Positions 61,353 through 64,000 of a stretch of 64,000 nucleotides of DNA are shown piece by piece. The translations under genes were made by a program, and so were the position numbers. The stretch's first letter is position 1. Each line of letters begins with the position of its first letter. The notes under the pieces are model-generated. The model had not been told where the DNA came from, did no database searches, and saw only the letters and a program-made list of their open reading frames with translations. The DNA is from Toxorhynchites rutilus septentrionalis. Lineage: Eukaryota; Arthropoda; Insecta; Diptera; Culicidae. The DNA is taken from contig NC_073745.1 of the NCBI RefSeq assembly GCF_029784135.1, forward strand, positions 244,431,624 through 244,495,623, read 5' to 3'.

Positions 61353-62865
61353 TTCTTCAGTTCATTCGTCTCTAGGCTCCAAAAAGGCCCTTGAGAAACT
61401 CTACTCTTTTCTCATATTTCTCCTCCACCCCATTGCTTTGAGAAAACCATTCGATCCCTTGTCGTCCAGATCGTCCAGCAACGGTGTTGTCCAGTCGGTG
61501 TCCTCACGAAGAATGAAGTTTGCCACTGTTTTTAATCTATGTAATTATTCCCTTCGGTTCTTCTTCTTTTCTTTTGTTCACGGAGAATTTACATGTTACG
61601 ATTTCCCCTTCGTTGCTCGTTATTGACAGCTCTGTTCGGAAAAGCACACAAATTGACAGAACAAATGTATGAGGAAATGGGAATGCTTCCAATTTTCATC
61701 AAATTAAACCATATACAGATTATGGGATTCTAATGTATAGCATATCAAACAAATCTTAGGGAATTTCCGATTCGTTTGGTATGTAAATCGCCTGAATCCG
61801 TTCACAGCAAAAATAGTTACCCACACAAGACAACACACAGCGCGTTGAATGCATAGGGATGTGGGATAAAAATCATAACAGCAGAATTTAGCCATTGTAA
61901 CACTGGTGTGATGGAAAAGATTGCTCATAAGTATCAAAACTACTGTTTGCATAAGGGTCCCATGTTATTTGTATAATGGCATCTAAAGTGAAAAGTTCTG
62001 ATCATTTCGGATACGTAGAAATCATTATTCGAGTAACTATTGGTTTAAATTATGTTGAAGTAGTTGTTTTTAAAGAGCAGATTAATTGTTTGCATAAGTG
62101 TCTTATGTCATCTGAATAATATCATGTGAAAAAATCTTAGTTTGTTAAAAGTGAAAAATTCTGATCTATTCGGATACACATTGTTGGCATTAATTACTTG
62201 GCAATTTATTGCATCAATGACAAAAGTGTCTCATATTTAACGGATAATAAAAATAAAATTATATATTGATTATACTTCATATGATTTACTCTTGGAGACT
62301 GTTTCGAAAGATTTCACACGAAGACGAACTATAAATTTTTATATAAAAACATCACATTAAAATACATTGTTAAATTAATACATGTATATGGTTCACAAAA
62401 AAAAATGTTTATTTTTCATAATATTGCATGTATCACTGCCTTTTCAAGGAAACAAAAAATCCGACCAGTACAACACTCATGCTCAAATTTAATAAAACCG
62501 CAAAGGGTTAGTGAAAGACGTAGTTCTACGTTAAAAAAAATATTATTTGAATAATAAACATATTCCGGTTAGAGAACATGATTCAGGAGATCATTTCAAA
62601 TTATAAAGCTTATAGCTATAAGTTTTCTGAAAGTATTCGTTTACGAGATATACTTCATTTATGTAATTTATACTGTCTTATATATAAAACAAAGTTTTTA
62701 CGTATAACTCATCATCACAGGAGAACAGCTGATCAGAATTGTGTCGTCTACATATCGTTAAGTATGCCTTCACCCGATTTAGAATGAATGATAGAATACT
62801 TTGGAGGATATTGAAGATGAATAGAAAAAATCGAAAAAAATCAACTACATACAGTCATTCTATGT
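61353..62865. other. No gene recognised
   Basis: AT-rich with short open frames only; the 61438-61626 frame has a hydrophobic end but no initiator, donor or homologous motif. Confidence 0.4.
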
Positions 62866-64000
62866 CAAACCGATATAGTAGTTCTCAGATATCCGCGAAA
62901 AGCGGTAGTGTAGTTTTTTTGTTCCATATCGCAACATATTAGACCAGCATTGTTTTATTTTTTCCGTCAGGGTGACCTATTCGATTTTAGGGTGGTTCAA
63001 AAAATCATTTTTTCCGATTTTTCCAAAAATGTCTTTTTTCAAAAATTCATAACTTTTGAACCACTATGCCGATTCATATGATCGACATATCAAATTGAAG
63101 TCAACTAGCTAGTCTCTTTGGAAAAATATCACACTAGCAAAAAAAAATATATGCTGTTTCTGTAATTATTGATTGTTTCTATTTTTTATGGGTTTACATG
63201 GATTCGGGACCAAGGGCGTTTTATTTTTTCTATAAATTTCTCTTGAAAGCTGAGGATTTTTTACATGAAATATCTCAAAATCAAAGATGTATCCTTTTTC
63301 GTTTTTAAGTTATGATTCTTCAAAGTTAACCGATAGTTCGAGATATCAATTTTTTCCCTTGCTCCTACTCTCAAAAATTCATAACTTTTGAACTACTGAA
63401 CCGATTCAGATGATCCATATACCAAAATGAAGCCAATCAGCTAGGGTTCTTTAGAAAAATATTACACAACTAAGGGCGCTATTTTTTATATTATAATTTT
63501 TTTGAAAGCTGCAGGTTTGCAGCTGTAGTATTTTTTCAAATAAAAGAAGACTAGCTCATTGACTTCAATTCAATATGTCGATTATATGAATCGGTTCGAT
63601 AGTTCAGAAGTTATAAATTTTTGAAAAACGTAATTTTTGGAAAATGGGAAAAATTAATTTTTATTTTTAGATCATCGGTTAACTTTGAAAAATCATAATT
63701 CAAAAACGAAAAAGAAAACAATTCTGATTTTTGGATATGTTATGTAAAAAATCTTCAGCTTTCAAGAAAAAAAAATACAAAAAAAGTAGCGCCCTTGACC
63801 AATGGGCGCCTGGGACCATGAAAACTATAAAAAACAAACACAATCAATGATTACGGAAACAAAATCCAAATATTCTGCAAACGTAATATTTTTCCAACAA
63901 AGGATGGATAGCTTATGTGCTTTAATTTGATATGTCGATCATCTTAATTGATTCAGTGGTTTAAAAGTTATGAATTTTTGAAAAAAGTAATTTTTGGAAA
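62866..64000. repeat. Dispersed repeat R2, copy 2, runs off the window
   Basis: caaaaattcataacttttga with accgattcatatgat occurs twice in direct orientation (about 63035, 63370) and twice inverted (about 63590, 63960). Blocks near 63730-63860 match 33235-33370. A large inverted, internally repeated non-coding element. Confidence 0.55.

Overview
This is an AT-rich, repeat-dense stretch of insect nuclear DNA. Three host protein genes can be supported, and nearly all other recognisable content is transposable elements. The host genes are insect-type: two RR-consensus cuticular proteins and one large secreted protein, each with a tiny first coding exon of two or three codons, a short first intron, a TATA box and an arthropod TCAGT-like initiator. 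The transposon set (I-clade and CR1/Jockey-like LINEs, tRNA-SINEs, Helitron-like elements, mariner, rosa-like DD41D, DD37E, pogo-like, hAT-like) and the very small introns point to a mosquito, probably culicine (Aedes/Culex type). That assignment is an inference, not a demonstrated identity.

Layout. About 0.7-1.7 kb: cuticular gene 1 on +, with a copied piece of its upstream region at 2.3 kb. 2.7-5.6 kb: a region with long inverted ends that contains a tandem array. 5.6-9.3 kb: a Helitron-like element interrupted by I-clade LINE A. 9.3-13 kb: hAT and MITE debris. 13.1-14.5 kb: a second Helitron-like copy. 14.6-16.3 kb: a tRNA-SINE whose 5' flanking duplication is split by a mariner. 16.4-24.1 kb: fragments of a pogo-like transposon split by two LINEs (LINE C with both ORFs open, LINE B 5'-truncated). 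25.1-28.9 kb: a gene island in which cuticular gene 2 (+) faces an 844-residue secreted protein (-), tail to tail. 29.6-34.5 kb: dispersed repeats with a rosa-like insertion and a Helitron end. 34.6-37.0 kb: three nested non-autonomous elements. 38.1-40.1 kb: a Mutator-like short element followed by a nearly intact DD37E transposon. 42-47.5 kb: Tc1 debris, a TTAA-type MITE, repeats and a Helitron-like copy ending in a long (TA)n. 50.7 kb: a promoter-like signal. 52.9-56.9 kb: paired inverted ends around a SINE, a second rosa-like copy and a mariner fossil. 57.0-59.0 kb: a GC-richer, apparently non-repetitive patch that could hold 5' exon or regulatory DNA of a gene outside the window. 59.2-64.0 kb: transposon-like repeats running off the end.

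How the genes fit together. The three secreted proteins share a gene plan (TATA plus initiator, micro-exon, short phase-0 intron, then a signal peptide). The two cuticular proteins keep a similar chitin-binding RR domain but carry very different charged low-complexity linkers. This fits a small cuticle or extracellular-matrix locus expanded by transposon insertion. I found no CRISPR array, no rRNA and no convincing free-standing tRNA gene; the tRNA-like segments belong to SINEs. I did not find a clearly new biological system. The most unusual observations are the copied promoter fragment with 19-bp flanking repeats, the nested SINE/mariner and MITE structures with exact target duplications, and the SINE tail that resembles the 3' end of a resident LINE.
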